DNA of 64,000 nucleotides from Pseudoalteromonas luteoviolacea. GTDB taxonomy: Bacteria > Pseudomonadota > Gammaproteobacteria > Enterobacterales > Alteromonadaceae. This document shows positions 8,093 through 17,904 of the stretch, one piece after another. The DNA is taken from contig NZ_CP015411.1 of assembly GCF_001750165.1 (NCBI RefSeq), forward strand, positions 3,820,501 through 3,884,500, written 5' to 3'. The position numbers and the translations under genes are program-made. The stretch's first letter is position 1. Each line of letters starts with the position of its first letter. The notes below the pieces were generated by a model. The model did not search any database. It saw only the letters and a list, made by a program, of their open reading frames with translations, and was not told where the DNA came from.

Positions 8093-9466
8093 ATGACCAA
8101 TATCATACTTAACGCAGATAGCTACAAAGCCTCACACTTTAAGCAGTATCCAGAAGGCACTAGCCAAGTATCAAGCTATATTGAGCCTCGCGGTGGGCAA
8201 TATGACAAAGCGCTGTTTTTTGGTTTACAGATGTTCATAAAACAGTACCTAACTACCCCGCTCACACATCAAGATGTGGATGACGCTAAAACCATTCTAG
8301 AAGCCCATGGCGTGCCTTTTCATGAGGCAGGTTGGCGACACATTGTCGACAAACACCAAGGTTTGCTGCCCATCAAAATCCAAGCATTACCAGAAGGGAG
8401 CGTTGTGCCTATCAGTAATGCATTAGTTCAAGTTATCAATACCGATCCCAAATGCGCATGGCTAACCAGCTATGTTGAAACCGCCCTGCTGCGCGCAATT
8501 TGGTATCCAACTACAGTTGCCACTGTGTCTTATCACTGTAAACAAATTATTCTGCAATATTTGGCCGAAACGGCTGACTCACTAGATGGGCTTGAATTTA
8601 AGCTACATGACTTTGGTGCCCGCGGCGCAACCACTGAAGAGGCAGCTGCTGTCGGTGGCGCTGCGCACTTACTCAATTTTATGGGTACCGACACCCTCAG
8701 TGCCATCGTCGCTGCAAGACGATTTTATGGCGCAGCTATGCCAGGGTTTTCAATTCCTGCGGCAGAGCACAGTACCATTACAGCATGGGGGAAAAACGGC
8801 GAAAAAGCCGCGTATGAGAATATGCTCAAACAATTTTCAGGCCCAGGAAAGCTCGTCGCAGTAGTCAGTGATTCATACGACCTTTGGCATGCCATCGATA
8901 ACATCTGGGGCGATGAGCTGAAAGAGCAAGTAGAGCAAACAGGTGGCACTTTAGTGATCCGCCCAGACAGTGGCGAACCTGTGGAAGTCGTTACCAAAAC
9001 CATCGAAAAGTTGATGGCAAATTTTGGCTATCGCATCAATAGCAAAGGCTATCGCGTGTTACCTGATTGCGTTCGTGTGATCCAAGGGGATGGCATCGCA
9101 GAAAATAGCATTCGTGAAATTTTGCACACCATGAAAACCAAGCAACAAAGCGCTGAGAATATCGCGTTTGGCATGGGCGGTGCGCTGCTGCAAAAACTCG
9201 ATAGAGACACGATGCAATTTGCCATGAAAGCAAGTGCCGTCAAAGTGAAAGGCCTGTGGCATGATGTATTTAAAGATCCCATCACAGATCACGGAAAACG
9301 CAGTAAAAAAGGTCGCCTCGCAGTGGTTCACGATAAGGTTAAAGGAGTGAAAACCATTCGCGAGAGTGATTTGGGCAACCGCGAGAACTTACTTAAAACT
9401 GTATTCAAAAATGGGACGTTATTAATTGAACACAGCTTTGATGAAATCAGAGCGAACATTCGCTAA
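8093..9466 (+). CDS. nadV: Nicotinamide phosphoribosyltransferase
   Basis: Joins nicotinamide and PRPP to give NMN, feeding the NadM enzyme encoded just upstream. The chain is 457 aa, as in bacterial NadV and animal NAMPT. Recognisable pieces are NADSYKASHFKQYPEG and IEPRGG at the N-terminus, LHDFGARGATTEEAA near 170, the catalytic histidine in PAAEHSTI near 224, VVSDSYDLWHA near 260, RPDSGEPVEV near 300 and the glycine-rich NIAFGMGGALLQ near 355. A strong AGGAGGA lies 8 bases before ATG 8093. The 56-base gap after nadM has no terminator, so one transcript is likely; the transcript ends at the hairpin after the stop. Confidence 0.96.
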   Translation: MTNIILNADSYKASHFKQYPEGTSQVSSYIEPRGGQYDKALFFGLQMFIKQYLTTPLTHQDVDDAKTILEAHGVPFHEAGWRHIVDKHQGLLPIKIQALPEGSVVPISNALVQVINTDPKCAWLTSYVETALLRAIWYPTTVATVSYHCKQIILQYLAETADSLDGLEFKLHDFGARGATTEEAAAVGGAAHLLNFMGTDTLSAIVAARRFYGAAMPGFSIPAAEHSTITAWGKNGEKAAYENMLKQFSGPGKLVAVVSDSYDLWHAIDNIWGDELKEQVEQTGGTLVIRPDSGEPVEVVTKTIEKLMANFGYRINSKGYRVLPDCVRVIQGDGIAENSIREILHTMKTKQQSAENIAFGMGGALLQKLDRDTMQFAMKASAVKVKGLWHDVFKDPITDHGKRSKKGRLAVVHDKVKGVKTIRESDLGNRENLLKTVFKNGTLLIEHSFDEIRANIR

Positions 9467-9476
9467 TACAGGGTCT

Positions 9477-9513
9477 AGTCACATAATGGCGTATGTCATT
9501 GTGTGACTTTTTT
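9477..9513 (+). terminator. Rho-independent terminator of nadM-nadV
   Basis: AGTCACATAATG (9477-9488) pairs with CATTGTGTGACT (9497-9508) with one mismatch, and runs into T residues at 9508-9513. It lies 11 bases after the nadV stop. Confidence 0.85.
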
Positions 9514-9604
9514 CTATTCAACATCAACAGTGAGTTCCGAAACTGGCCAGTAGTACAGAGTAATTCGCATATACTTATCCCATTAACGCGGAAGGACTGA
9601 TTTG

Positions 9605-10966
9605 ATGTTAGATGTAGAAATCTGTAAAAAAGCGCGCCATTCACGAGACCCACGCTTTGACGGTAAGTTTTTTATTGCAGTAAAAACCACGGGGATCTAT
9701 TGCCGTACAACTTGCCCTGTGCATCCTCCAAAAGAAGAAAATGTGACTTATTTTAGTACTGCGATGTCTGCTGCACAGGCGGGGTTTAGACCATGTTTGC
9801 GGTGCAGGCCAGACAGTGCACCTGGCTCTGCACCATGGAAAGGGGTTGGCACAACATTAGACAGAGCACTTCACTTAATTGATCAAGGTGCGCTACAACA
9901 GGGCTCCTTACCTCAACTTGCCAGCCGGCTTGGCGTCAGTGACCGATATGTTCGCAAGCTATTTAATCAGCACCTTGGGGTGTCGCCAAAAGCTTATGCG
10001 TTGTATCAGCAATGCCTGTTCGCCAAAAAATTACTGCATCAAACTCAGCTCCCTATCACAGAAATTGCCTTGGCAAGCGGCTTCGATAGTATACGTCGCT
10101 TCAATGACTGCTTTAAAAACCAGTTACAGCTAACCCCTACGCAAATGCGCAAACAGCAAGACCAAAGCAATTCAAACATTACATTGACGCTTTATTATCG
10201 TCCCCCCTTCAACTGGCAAAAAATGCAGCAATTTTTGTCCAAGCGCCAAATCGACGGACTTGAATGGGTAACGGACGATAGCTATGGCCGCACCTTTTTT
10301 TGGCAAGGTTGCAGAGGGCAATTCACTGCCAAGCACTGTGATCAAACGCATTGTTTTGAAGTAGACATTGAAATAGACGAAATCAAATACCTTAAACCTG
10401 TAGTAAACAATATCCGCCGTATTTTAGATTTGGACGCCGACTTGGGCCAAATTGAAGGGGATTTGAAAAATGCACTACCGAATGAGTTTACATTGGTCAC
10501 TGGGCTACGGTTACCCGGGATCTGGAGCTTATTTGAAGCAGGCGTACGCGCCATACTTGGACAACAAGTCTCAGTGCAAGCAGCGAAAAATTTGGTCACT
10601 CAGCTGGTATACGAGCTTGGAGAAAAACACGACGAACAGGCTTTTTTCCCAACCCCACAAGCAATGGCAACCAGTGATTTAGCTTTCTTAAAAATGCCCA
10701 ACGCGCGCCGGCAAACACTCATTCGTTTTGCTGAACATTTTACACAAAACGACGTGACCGACAATGCGGATGACTGGTTACCGATTAAGGGGATTGGCCC
10801 TTGGACAGTCGCTTATGCCAAAATGCGTGGACAAAGCGACCCCGATATTTTTCTGGCTTCCGACCTTGGTGTAATCAAAGCCCTAAAATCACAACAAGCT
10901 TTTGATGATAAAAAACTTTCACCTTGGCGCAGCTACCTCACTTTTCAACTATGGAGTCAACTATGA
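9605..10966 (+). CDS. alkA: Ada-type regulator fused to AlkA 3-methyladenine DNA glycosylase
   Basis: Three modules in one chain. Residues 1-80 are an Ada-like methyl-phosphotriester/zinc domain with four cysteines (YCRTTCP and CLRCRP) and the RDPRFDGKFFIAV opening. Residues 85-185 are an AraC-type DNA-binding domain (LASRLGVSDRYVRKLF and SGFDSIRRFNDCFK). Residues 195-450 are AlkA, with the helix-hairpin-helix and catalytic region GIGPWTVAYAKMRG, then the catalytic aspartate in FLASDLGV near 420. This fusion is a known form of the adaptive response to alkylating agents: methyl transfer to the zinc site turns on the regulator. ATG 9605 follows AAGGA. It overlaps ogt in an ATGA junction. Confidence 0.93.
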   Translation: MLDVEICKKARHSRDPRFDGKFFIAVKTTGIYCRTTCPVHPPKEENVTYFSTAMSAAQAGFRPCLRCRPDSAPGSAPWKGVGTTLDRALHLIDQGALQQGSLPQLASRLGVSDRYVRKLFNQHLGVSPKAYALYQQCLFAKKLLHQTQLPITEIALASGFDSIRRFNDCFKNQLQLTPTQMRKQQDQSNSNITLTLYYRPPFNWQKMQQFLSKRQIDGLEWVTDDSYGRTFFWQGCRGQFTAKHCDQTHCFEVDIEIDEIKYLKPVVNNIRRILDLDADLGQIEGDLKNALPNEFTLVTGLRLPGIWSLFEAGVRAILGQQVSVQAAKNLVTQLVYELGEKHDEQAFFPTPQAMATSDLAFLKMPNARRQTLIRFAEHFTQNDVTDNADDWLPIKGIGPWTVAYAKMRGQSDPDIFLASDLGVIKALKSQQAFDDKKLSPWRSYLTFQLWSQL

Positions 10967-11493
10967 GCTTGTATACAGATTACTTTAAAAGCCCACTGGG
11001 ACTGATTGAAATAAAAGCATCTGATAGCGGCGTGCGCCAACTGATATTTTGCGGGGAGCAAACGTCTGATGTGCATCCCAGTGCATTATTGCAAGAGTGT
11101 AAACAGCAATTATCAGCTTATTTTGACCAGAAGCTGACGCAATTTAATCTCGACCTTGACTGGCAAGGCACACCTTTTCAAAAACAAGTCTGGCAGGCTT
11201 TAACAACCATCCCATTTGGCCAGAGTTTATCTTACTTAGAATTAGCACAGCAGCTTAATAACCCCAAAGCGGTGCGCGCAGTTGGCGGTGCCAATGGACG
11301 AAACCCGATCACCTTAATAGTGCCTTGCCATAGAGTAATAGGCGCCAATGGTAAAATGACAGGCTATGCTGGTGGCGTGCTACGTAAGCAATGGCTGTTA
11401 GCCCATGAAGGCTTAATCGATCAAAAGCCAAGTGATCAAGCTATCGCACAGCTAGCCTCTCAGCGCCAAGCCAAAACTGAGTTTTTACAATAG
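10963..11493 (+). CDS. ogt: Methylated-DNA--protein-cysteine methyltransferase
   Basis: Removes methyl groups from O6 of guanine by irreversible transfer to its own cysteine. The active-site motif is IVPCHRVIGANG near residue 125, preceded by the helix-turn-helix GQSLSYLELAQQL and AVGGANGRNP, and followed by GYAGGVLRKQWLLAHEG. The length of 176 aa is usual. ATG 10963 overlaps the stop of the Ada/AlkA gene (ATGA), indicating translational coupling; two possible starts further upstream in the same frame lie inside alkA and are not needed. With the preceding gene it forms a compact alkylation-repair operon. Confidence 0.95.
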   Translation: MSLYTDYFKSPLGLIEIKASDSGVRQLIFCGEQTSDVHPSALLQECKQQLSAYFDQKLTQFNLDLDWQGTPFQKQVWQALTTIPFGQSLSYLELAQQLNNPKAVRAVGGANGRNPITLIVPCHRVIGANGKMTGYAGGVLRKQWLLAHEGLIDQKPSDQAIAQLASQRQAKTEFLQ

Positions 11494-11540
11494 ATATTCT
11501 GACAGCAAGTCATCGACTCTTCGAACTTATATACTGATTA

Positions 11541-11578
11541 ATCCGCTGTATATTGGTAACAACCAAACCACAGCGGAT
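11541..11578. terminator. Hairpin after ogt (terminator-like, no T-run)
   Basis: ATCCGCTGT (11541-11549) pairs with ACAGCGGAT (11570-11578), and a second short stem (TTGGT with ACCAA) lies inside the loop. The element is 48 bases after the ogt stop. With no T-run, termination would need Rho; an operator role is also possible. The rest of the gap to 11757 is AT-rich promoter-like DNA. Confidence 0.45.
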
Positions 11579-11757
11579 AAACCAAAAGTACATCAACAGC
11601 CCAAATCATTTAGACACAAGGTTGACCCTGATAATCCCCCTGTATTAATGACACAAAGAGTTATCAAATAATTAACACAAAAAACCTTTAAAGTAAGAAT
11701 AAATTATATATATTTATAAGGGTGACAGTGCATAATTTATGGTAGAGAGTATGTCGC

Positions 11758-12795
11758 GTGCCAGTAAAAAATAACAGTCAGTATTCGCTGCGTTTAAACA
11801 CCTATTTTGATGGTAAAGGCAGAGTGTTTCCGCTTTTATCTTTGATCATTTTGGCGGTGTTTACCCCCTTAGCAATCAAAAACCTGATTATCGGTGAGTA
11901 TGCGCTCGGTGCACTCATTTTAATTTTTGTGTGCGCTTTCATTGCTGATGCACACGCATTAATTAAAGGCCGTGCCTTGCCCATTCATGAGCATATTATT
12001 GCAACTTTAGCTATATCATGTGTCGCATTATCGCTTTTTACATTAGGCGCTGGTACCATCTTTTGGGTATTTCCTGTGAGTATTATCTTCAGCTTCGCAT
12101 TTCCATTATTCACCTCGATCCTCTTTAATTGTGCGTTACTACTCACCGCGACCACCTATGTGTTTTTAAATTATGATTTGGCAGATGCACTCAGGTTTTT
12201 CTTTGCCTATTTACTCACGGCTTGCTCAGTCCACTTGTTACTCAAACATATTGATGCGCTACACACGTTATTAAAAGAGGAATCAAGCAAAGACGCCCTC
12301 ACAGGGGCACTGAACCGAAGACAGCTCAACCTTTTTTTGAAAGATGCGTTAGCGAATAAGGTGCACTACCACTACGACTCGACACTGATCATGATTGATG
12401 TGGACCATTTTAAGCAAATAAACGACGTATATGGTCATGCAAAAGGAGATGAAGTGCTTGTTAACTTAGTGTCTGATATTCGCGAACAGATCAGAGAGAC
12501 CGATTTACTGTTTCGCGTCGGTGGAGAGGAGTTCGTCGTGCTGCTCCCGAATACAGACCTCAAAACAGCGCAAAAAGTCGCACAAAAACTCAGGGCAAAT
12601 ATCAAATCACTCGCTCTACTCGAGAATCAAACGATTACCGTTAGTTTGGGCTTATGTGCAAGTGCTGATGACCTGACACAAACAAAATGGATGAACTGCG
12701 CTGACAAAGCTTTGTATGCAGCGAAACAGCGTGGACGCGACAGGGTTTGTCAGTACAACTTGCATTACAACCGTATAGAAGACGTGGCAGCCTAA
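11758..12795 (+). CDS. Membrane-bound diguanylate cyclase (GGDEF)
   Basis: Makes the second messenger c-di-GMP from two GTP. Residues 20-165 hold about five to six hydrophobic segments with short loops, likely an integral membrane sensor. The GGDEF domain covers residues 175-335: DALTGALNRRQL, IDVDHFKQINDVYGHAKGDE (metal and GTP site), and the active loop RVGGEEFVVLLP. RETD, five residues before GGEEF, is the RxxD inhibitory site, so product feedback is expected. The start is GTG 11758; a nearby ATG is out of frame and soon stops. It stands alone with its own upstream region. Confidence 0.93.
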   Translation: MPVKNNSQYSLRLNTYFDGKGRVFPLLSLIILAVFTPLAIKNLIIGEYALGALILIFVCAFIADAHALIKGRALPIHEHIIATLAISCVALSLFTLGAGTIFWVFPVSIIFSFAFPLFTSILFNCALLLTATTYVFLNYDLADALRFFFAYLLTACSVHLLLKHIDALHTLLKEESSKDALTGALNRRQLNLFLKDALANKVHYHYDSTLIMIDVDHFKQINDVYGHAKGDEVLVNLVSDIREQIRETDLLFRVGGEEFVVLLPNTDLKTAQKVAQKLRANIKSLALLENQTITVSLGLCASADDLTQTKWMNCADKALYAAKQRGRDRVCQYNLHYNRIEDVAA

Positions 12796-12895
12796 TCTTA
12801 TATTTATCTCACCCATGATGGCCAAAGCGACTGATGTAGCGCTTCATCTAACACTTGCTATACTCAGCCCAAGTCCGTAGCACAAAGGAAATACC

Positions 12896-13561
12896 ATGAA
12901 AAAAATTTTGCTGTTCACTCTCATCTCTGCTTTTAGCTTCATTGCGCTCGCTGAAGAAGAAAAAAAAGAGCTCCCGCCATTAAACCCTGCCTATAAAGGT
13001 GAGCATGGCATGGTACTGATGAATCGCGGCTCCAAAATCTACGCCACAAACTTTGCTTCGTATAAATTACCTAGTGATATTCAAATTGTATATCAGATTG
13101 ATAACCCAGACGTCGCCTTTTTAAACCTCGTCAGGGATTCAGATCTCATCACCATTAAACCAAAGCCTTTCAACCTACAACGTTTAGAGCGGGGAGAAGA
13201 AGTCAATATTGTCGCCGATATCTATGAAGGCCACTACCAACGCGATGGGTTTAAAGTTTACAGTGATCGCACCATTGTTTTTAGCAAAAAGCTGTATGCA
13301 CGCAAAATAAAAGACTTACCTGCGGCCTCTCAATGGCAAGAGTATGACAGTATTGAGCTCAATAAATCTGAACGGATCTACATCCATAAGTTAACTCAGC
13401 CACCGAGCTTCAATCACTTGATTTTTGTTGATTTAACTAATGCCTGTATGCAAAAGTTTAAAACCTCAAAACGGGTACCTAAAAGCTCCGAGTTGATGTA
13501 TAAATTTGTCAATTGCGGTACATTGAAACACTTATATTTTGACGCAGAAGACTATCGTTAA
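12896..13561 (+). CDS. Secreted protein of unknown function
   Basis: Residues 1-19 (MKKILLFTLISAFSFIALA) are a Sec signal peptide with cleavage likely after ALA. The mature part of about 200 residues is mixed alpha/beta with no membrane helix, two cysteines near the C-terminus (NACMQK and VNCGTL) that could form a disulphide, and no catalytic motif I recognise. AAAGGAA lies 7 bases before ATG 12896. It is probably periplasmic. It converges on the large sensor kinase gene. Confidence 0.7.
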   Translation: MKKILLFTLISAFSFIALAEEEKKELPPLNPAYKGEHGMVLMNRGSKIYATNFASYKLPSDIQIVYQIDNPDVAFLNLVRDSDLITIKPKPFNLQRLERGEEVNIVADIYEGHYQRDGFKVYSDRTIVFSKKLYARKIKDLPAASQWQEYDSIELNKSERIYIHKLTQPPSFNHLIFVDLTNACMQKFKTSKRVPKSSELMYKFVNCGTLKHLYFDAEDYR

Positions 13562-13564
13562 GCC

Positions 13565-13595
13565 ACCGGCTTAACTAGTTAAAAACGTAGCCGGT
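13565..13595. terminator. Hairpin between convergent genes
   Basis: ACCGGCT (13565-13571) pairs with AGCCGGT (13589-13595), with a TTAACTAGTTAA palindrome in the loop. It lies right after the stop of the secreted protein gene and 20 bases before the stop of the opposing kinase gene, the usual place for a shared terminator. The T-run is weak. Confidence 0.5.
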
Positions 13596-13615
13596 ATGTG
13601 AGTTTAATCTATGCT

Positions 13616-16600
13616 TTAATTATCAATAGGCAGTTTAATGACAAACCGGCACCCCTGGTTATGCGCACTATGGCAAGCAATCTCACCATGAAGCTTTTGG
13701 GTCACAATATTGTACACAATATGCATGCCCAATCCGGTCCCGCCAGCACTGCGTCTTGTAGTATAAAATGGGTCAAATACCTTCGCTAAAGTTTCCTTGC
13801 TCATACCCACACCATTATCCATAAAGGTCCATTCAATGTGAGATGGTGTGCGCTTCAAACGAATGGCAATTTCACCAGCCTTTTTCCCCTCATCAAAACC
13901 ATGCCGTACTGCATTTTCAATGAGATTTGTTAGCACTTGAGCAAATGCACCTGGGTAAGTGCATAGCACAATACTGGCATCAAAGTCTGTCTCAACAACT
14001 ATCTGCGTATGCTTCCATTTTGGCTTTAAACTCATCAAGGTATCTTCAAGATATTGCCCTAAATTCACCTCACCACGTTCTTCAATAGACTGATCTACAG
14101 CAACTTGTTTAAAGTTTTTAACCAATTGCGCAGCACGGGATAAATTAGACTCAAGTAAATACAGACTCTCATTCATCACACTTAAAAATGCATTCAGCTT
14201 ATTCTTTGTTAACTTGCTACTATCAAATAGCCCTTGGCACTCGTCGAGCTCTTTCATAGCATGAGAACTTGCAGTAATACTTATGCCTAACGGCGTATTG
14301 ATTTCGTGGGCCACACCTGAGACTAAACGTCCAAGACCCGCCATTTTCTCTTGTTGAACCAATTGATCTTGTGTTTGCTGAAGATGGTCATGAGCCTCTT
14401 TTAACTGCGCAAATGTGGACTCTAGCTTTTCTACAGACTCTGCATTTGCCAGTGCAATCGCGGTATAATTAGCGATAGTACGTAACATTTGTACATCATT
14501 GTCACTGAATGCTGATTTTTTGAAACTCTGCACAGTGATACAACCCAATACCTGTTTATCAATCAGTAAAGGTAAATATATTAAAGATTCCGTGTTCGCG
14601 CCGCTCACTGGCGCGGCGACATATTCAACATACTGTTTCAACTCCTCTACGCGATTAATAACAAGTTCACTTTGGTTATTGATACACCAAACAGCAGGGC
14701 GACGTAAGTCAGTCAATGAATATTCAAAAGGAGGCAGCTTTTCACCTTGTTCAATCGCCAATTGACATAAGATCCGCTGGCCTGGCGCATCCAAAATTCC
14801 AACGACAAATACATCTGCATTCATCAATTCATTGACATGCTTATATACCCGCTCTAAAACTGAACCCAAATGCAGAGTTGACGTGATCTCTTGACCAATT
14901 TTACCCAGCATTGAAATATTCTCGGTGCGAGACTGGACCAAAGAATCAAGCGCCATCTGTTGCTGTTTCAGTTCCTTCACACGCCAACGATAAAAACCAT
15001 AAAATGCCAGTGCAATCAACGCAAACAATGATAGCTTTATCCAAATCGTTTCGAACCATTTAGGCTCTTGTACGATGAGCAAATTAATTTGGCGGTCACT
15101 CCATTTACCTTTGCGATTACTCCCTTTAATGTGTAAATGATAATCACCTGGAGGTAATCTCGTGTAAGTTATTCTGCGTTTAGATGCATCTGTGTAAATC
15201 CATTTTTCATCGAATCCTTCTAGTTTGTAGGCATATAGATTGTGCTCAGGAGAAGTAAAGTCTAACGCAGCAAACTCAACTGAAAAGCTCTTCGTATCTG
15301 CAGGCAAAATGAGTTTTTCAGGAATTGGAGTAGCTTGATTATCAATTTCTAATTCACTGATCACTAGATTCGGCTGATATTGCCAGCTTTGCCAAAGGTC
15401 GGGGCGCATTAGTAATATCCCTTTCGTGCCGCCAAAAAGCATGGTGCCATCACGAAGCTTGATGTAAGAACCAGTCCACATGGTGCCTACATCCCAATCG
15501 TCTGCACGCGCTAAGTTTTGCCATGTGCCGTGATTTGGGTCTAACCAGCCATATCCGTTCCAAATGCGCCCCTGTGCGTCTTCGAGTAGATTGCCGGCCG
15601 TACCTACAGGCCTGCCAACTAGGGTATTTAATGATTCAAACTCAGCATGATGACCGTTTAAATTAACCAAGCGGTCTAAACCATGCGGCGTCGCTACAAT
15701 AAGCCTTTGCTGAGTATCTAACAGTAAACTATTGATATAGTTATCGGATAAAGTGTTGGTTGTGCCTGCCTCATGACTTATTTCGAGTACTTTTTTGGCT
15801 GTGATGAATATCACCAATAGGCCATTACGTGTACCAACCCAAAGCCTGTCTTGGTGATCATAGGCAAAGCTTAAAATCGACTTACCCATAAAGAGATCGC
15901 TGCCTGAAAAGTCAGAAATATCTTCAATTTGATTTGTCTGAGTATTTATCAACGCCACCCCTTCACCAGTCCCAACCCAGAGCTTGCCCCCTGGAGTTTC
16001 CTGCAAAGTAACTATTTGTATGCTTGGCAGCCCCTCGGATGTGGTATAGCGATAAAAACGCTGCTGTGCAAAGTCATAACGATGTAGACCTTTGTTCGTC
16101 GTGCCAGCCCACACACTGCCATCGCGTGTTTGCCGCATGACACGTACATAGCCTTCTGCTAGCGCCTTTGGGTTTTCTGGCTCTGGCCTAAAACCGCCAA
16201 TAACCCCTAATTTAGGTGAAATGATATCAATACCTGACTGCGCTGTTCCCACCCAAATTTGACCATTATGAAGCTCGACAAACCCTCTTACATCCTCATG
16301 TGTCAGTGTATTTTTGCGATCAAGACCACGTACAAATTTTCTAAATGCATTATTTTGAGGGTTATACCGGCTTAAACCACCGCCCCAAGTACCTGCCCAC
16401 ACAACGCCTGAATCATCCACTAGCATGGCCCCCATAGTATCAAGAGGAATGCTATATTCATTTAAGGGTTCATGGCGTATATGCCGCTTTACTCGTGTTG
16501 AGGCTGCATCAACAACAGTGATCCCGCCTCCAGATGTGCTTAACCAAATTTCGTCTGGGGTTGGTTGCACAATGCCATTCACCCAATGATGGCTTAATGA

Positions 16601-17485
16601 TTTAAGATCATTCGGATTATGTGATACCCATGCAACCGCATTATGATTGGCGCTGACCTTCGCTGCACCATCATCCGTTGTACCAACCCACATAGCGCCA
16701 TCGGCAGCTAGAAAGAGTCGAAATACATTCTTACCATTAAAAGCACCATAGGTCTGACCAATAAGTGCTAGTGAGCCTGATTTGATATTTTGAGATATCG
16801 GATACGACAGCATGATTTTACACAACCCTTTTTGCGTTCCTAGCCAAAGAGTGTGGTTCGCACCTAGTTGCACAGAGCGCATCCGGGTGGTTTTTAGCGG
16901 TTCATCACAACCCGATATGTTCTCTAACCTTGTTACCTTCCCTGTTACGCTGTCTATGTGATTTAACCCGTCATTACTGGCAATAAAAATATTGCCGAGG
17001 TTGTCTCCGACCAATGCTCGAATATTGTTATTTGATAAGCTATTTGTATTAGCGGCATCATATTTATAGTGATGAAACTGATTGCTATGCGGATCAAACA
17101 TAGCGACGCCATCAGAAAAAGTGCCAATCCAAAGCTTGCCATGTTGGTCAGCCCACAAAGTACGAACAAAATTACCTGGTAAGGAACTAGGATCTTGAGG
17201 GTTGTGCCCAAAACGTTTAAAACGATAACCATCGTAGCGGATAAGCCCAAACTGCGTGCCTATCCAGATAAACCCTCTACTATCTTGAGCTATTGCCGTG
17301 ATCACTCCTTTAGGGATTTTCTCGCTATCACCGACCTGTTGAAAAATAAGCTCGCCTAAATCAAAAAACGACCTCTGCTCTGTATCAAAACTGTTTTGTG
17401 TATTTGCAAAGACAAAAGTAGAAAAGTACACACTCAGTGTAATAAATTGACAAATGAAAAATCGAAAGGCAACACAGGCGTTCAC
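13616..17485 (-). CDS. Beta-propeller sensor histidine kinase with GAF domain
   Basis: A 1289-residue membrane sensor. Residues 1-27 look like a signal peptide. Residues 55-720 contain many W-I/V-G-T-x-x-x-G-L/V repeats (for example GFIWIGTQFGLIRYDGY, GKLWIGTFSDGVAMFDP, GVVWAGTWGGGLSRYNP), the two-component-regulator propeller. Residues 725-790 (SVEFAALDFTSPEHNLYAYK, RLPPGDYHLHIKGSN) are the Y_Y_Y domain. One membrane helix is near 810-830 (KLSLFALIALAFYGFYRW), a GAF domain near 860-1005, the phospho-acceptor H-box GVAHEINTP near 1062, and an ATPase domain with VLTNLIENAVRHG and GGTGLGMHIV to the end. No receiver domain is fused, and no response regulator lies next to it. Relatives often sense extracellular polysaccharide or its breakdown products. 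The start is GTG 17485 with a weak ribosome site. Confidence 0.92.
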   Translation of the reverse strand: MNACVAFRFFICQFITLSVYFSTFVFANTQNSFDTEQRSFFDLGELIFQQVGDSEKIPKGVITAIAQDSRGFIWIGTQFGLIRYDGYRFKRFGHNPQDPSSLPGNFVRTLWADQHGKLWIGTFSDGVAMFDPHSNQFHHYKYDAANTNSLSNNNIRALVGDNLGNIFIASNDGLNHIDSVTGKVTRLENISGCDEPLKTTRMRSVQLGANHTLWLGTQKGLCKIMLSYPISQNIKSGSLALIGQTYGAFNGKNVFRLFLAADGAMWVGTTDDGAAKVSANHNAVAWVSHNPNDLKSLSHHWVNGIVQPTPDEIWLSTSGGGITVVDAASTRVKRHIRHEPLNEYSIPLDTMGAMLVDDSGVVWAGTWGGGLSRYNPQNNAFRKFVRGLDRKNTLTHEDVRGFVELHNGQIWVGTAQSGIDIISPKLGVIGGFRPEPENPKALAEGYVRVMRQTRDGSVWAGTTNKGLHRYDFAQQRFYRYTTSEGLPSIQIVTLQETPGGKLWVGTGEGVALINTQTNQIEDISDFSGSDLFMGKSILSFAYDHQDRLWVGTRNGLLVIFITAKKVLEISHEAGTTNTLSDNYINSLLLDTQQRLIVATPHGLDRLVNLNGHHAEFESLNTLVGRPVGTAGNLLEDAQGRIWNGYGWLDPNHGTWQNLARADDWDVGTMWTGSYIKLRDGTMLFGGTKGILLMRPDLWQSWQYQPNLVISELEIDNQATPIPEKLILPADTKSFSVEFAALDFTSPEHNLYAYKLEGFDEKWIYTDASKRRITYTRLPPGDYHLHIKGSNRKGKWSDRQINLLIVQEPKWFETIWIKLSLFALIALAFYGFYRWRVKELKQQQMALDSLVQSRTENISMLGKIGQEITSTLHLGSVLERVYKHVNELMNADVFVVGILDAPGQRILCQLAIEQGEKLPPFEYSLTDLRRPAVWCINNQSELVINRVEELKQYVEYVAAPVSGANTESLIYLPLLIDKQVLGCITVQSFKKSAFSDNDVQMLRTIANYTAIALANAESVEKLESTFAQLKEAHDHLQQTQDQLVQQEKMAGLGRLVSGVAHEINTPLGISITASSHAMKELDECQGLFDSSKLTKNKLNAFLSVMNESLYLLESNLSRAAQLVKNFKQVAVDQSIEERGEVNLGQYLEDTLMSLKPKWKHTQIVVETDFDASIVLCTYPGAFAQVLTNLIENAVRHGFDEGKKAGEIAIRLKRTPSHIEWTFMDNGVGMSKETLAKVFDPFYTTRRSAGGTGLGMHIVYNIVTQKLHGEIACHSAHNQGCRFVIKLPIDN

Positions 17486-17604
17486 TACAATATCCGCTTG
17501 AAAAGTTCAACGAAGGTAAAGCTTGCACAGTCGTTGAGTATAGATAAGGGATAGAAAGTTGAAAAGAAATCAGCGAATGTAGATGTTAGGCAAGACAAAA
17601 CGAA

Positions 17605-17904
17605 CTAGTCAAAACCCCCTCCCTCTTTACCGCCTGCAATAAAGCCTAGAAAACGATACAGCAAGCGTGAAATCCAAATGATACACTCGACAGGAAACAA
17701 AATAACCGCTTCAATCATATCCAACGCGGTCATGCCTTTTTCTCGATTTTTTTGCTTTGGCCAAATAAAATAGGCACTCAAAAAACAAATCGGAACCAAA
17801 GCACAGAAGAGTAGATTAAAGTCATCAGTAAAAATAATATATAAAGCAATACAGGCAATAATAAAAAGCACTGTCGCAACCACTTCACGTATCAACTCAG
17901 ACAT
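17605..17904 (-). CDS. Small membrane protein of unknown function
   Basis: A 99-residue protein with two clear helices near residues 8-26 (VVATVLFIIACIALYIIF) and 30-48 (LLFCALVPICFLSAYFIW), and an amphipathic or re-entrant third segment (MIEAVILFPVECIIWISRLL) before a glycine-rich tail (GGKEGGGFD). Family not recognised. AAGGAT precedes ATG 17904. It lies between the sensor kinase and the minisatellite, transcribed in the same direction as both neighbours. Confidence 0.6.
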   Translation of the reverse strand: MSELIREVVATVLFIIACIALYIIFTDDFNLLFCALVPICFLSAYFIWPKQKNREKGMTALDMIEAVILFPVECIIWISRLLYRFLGFIAGGKEGGGFD

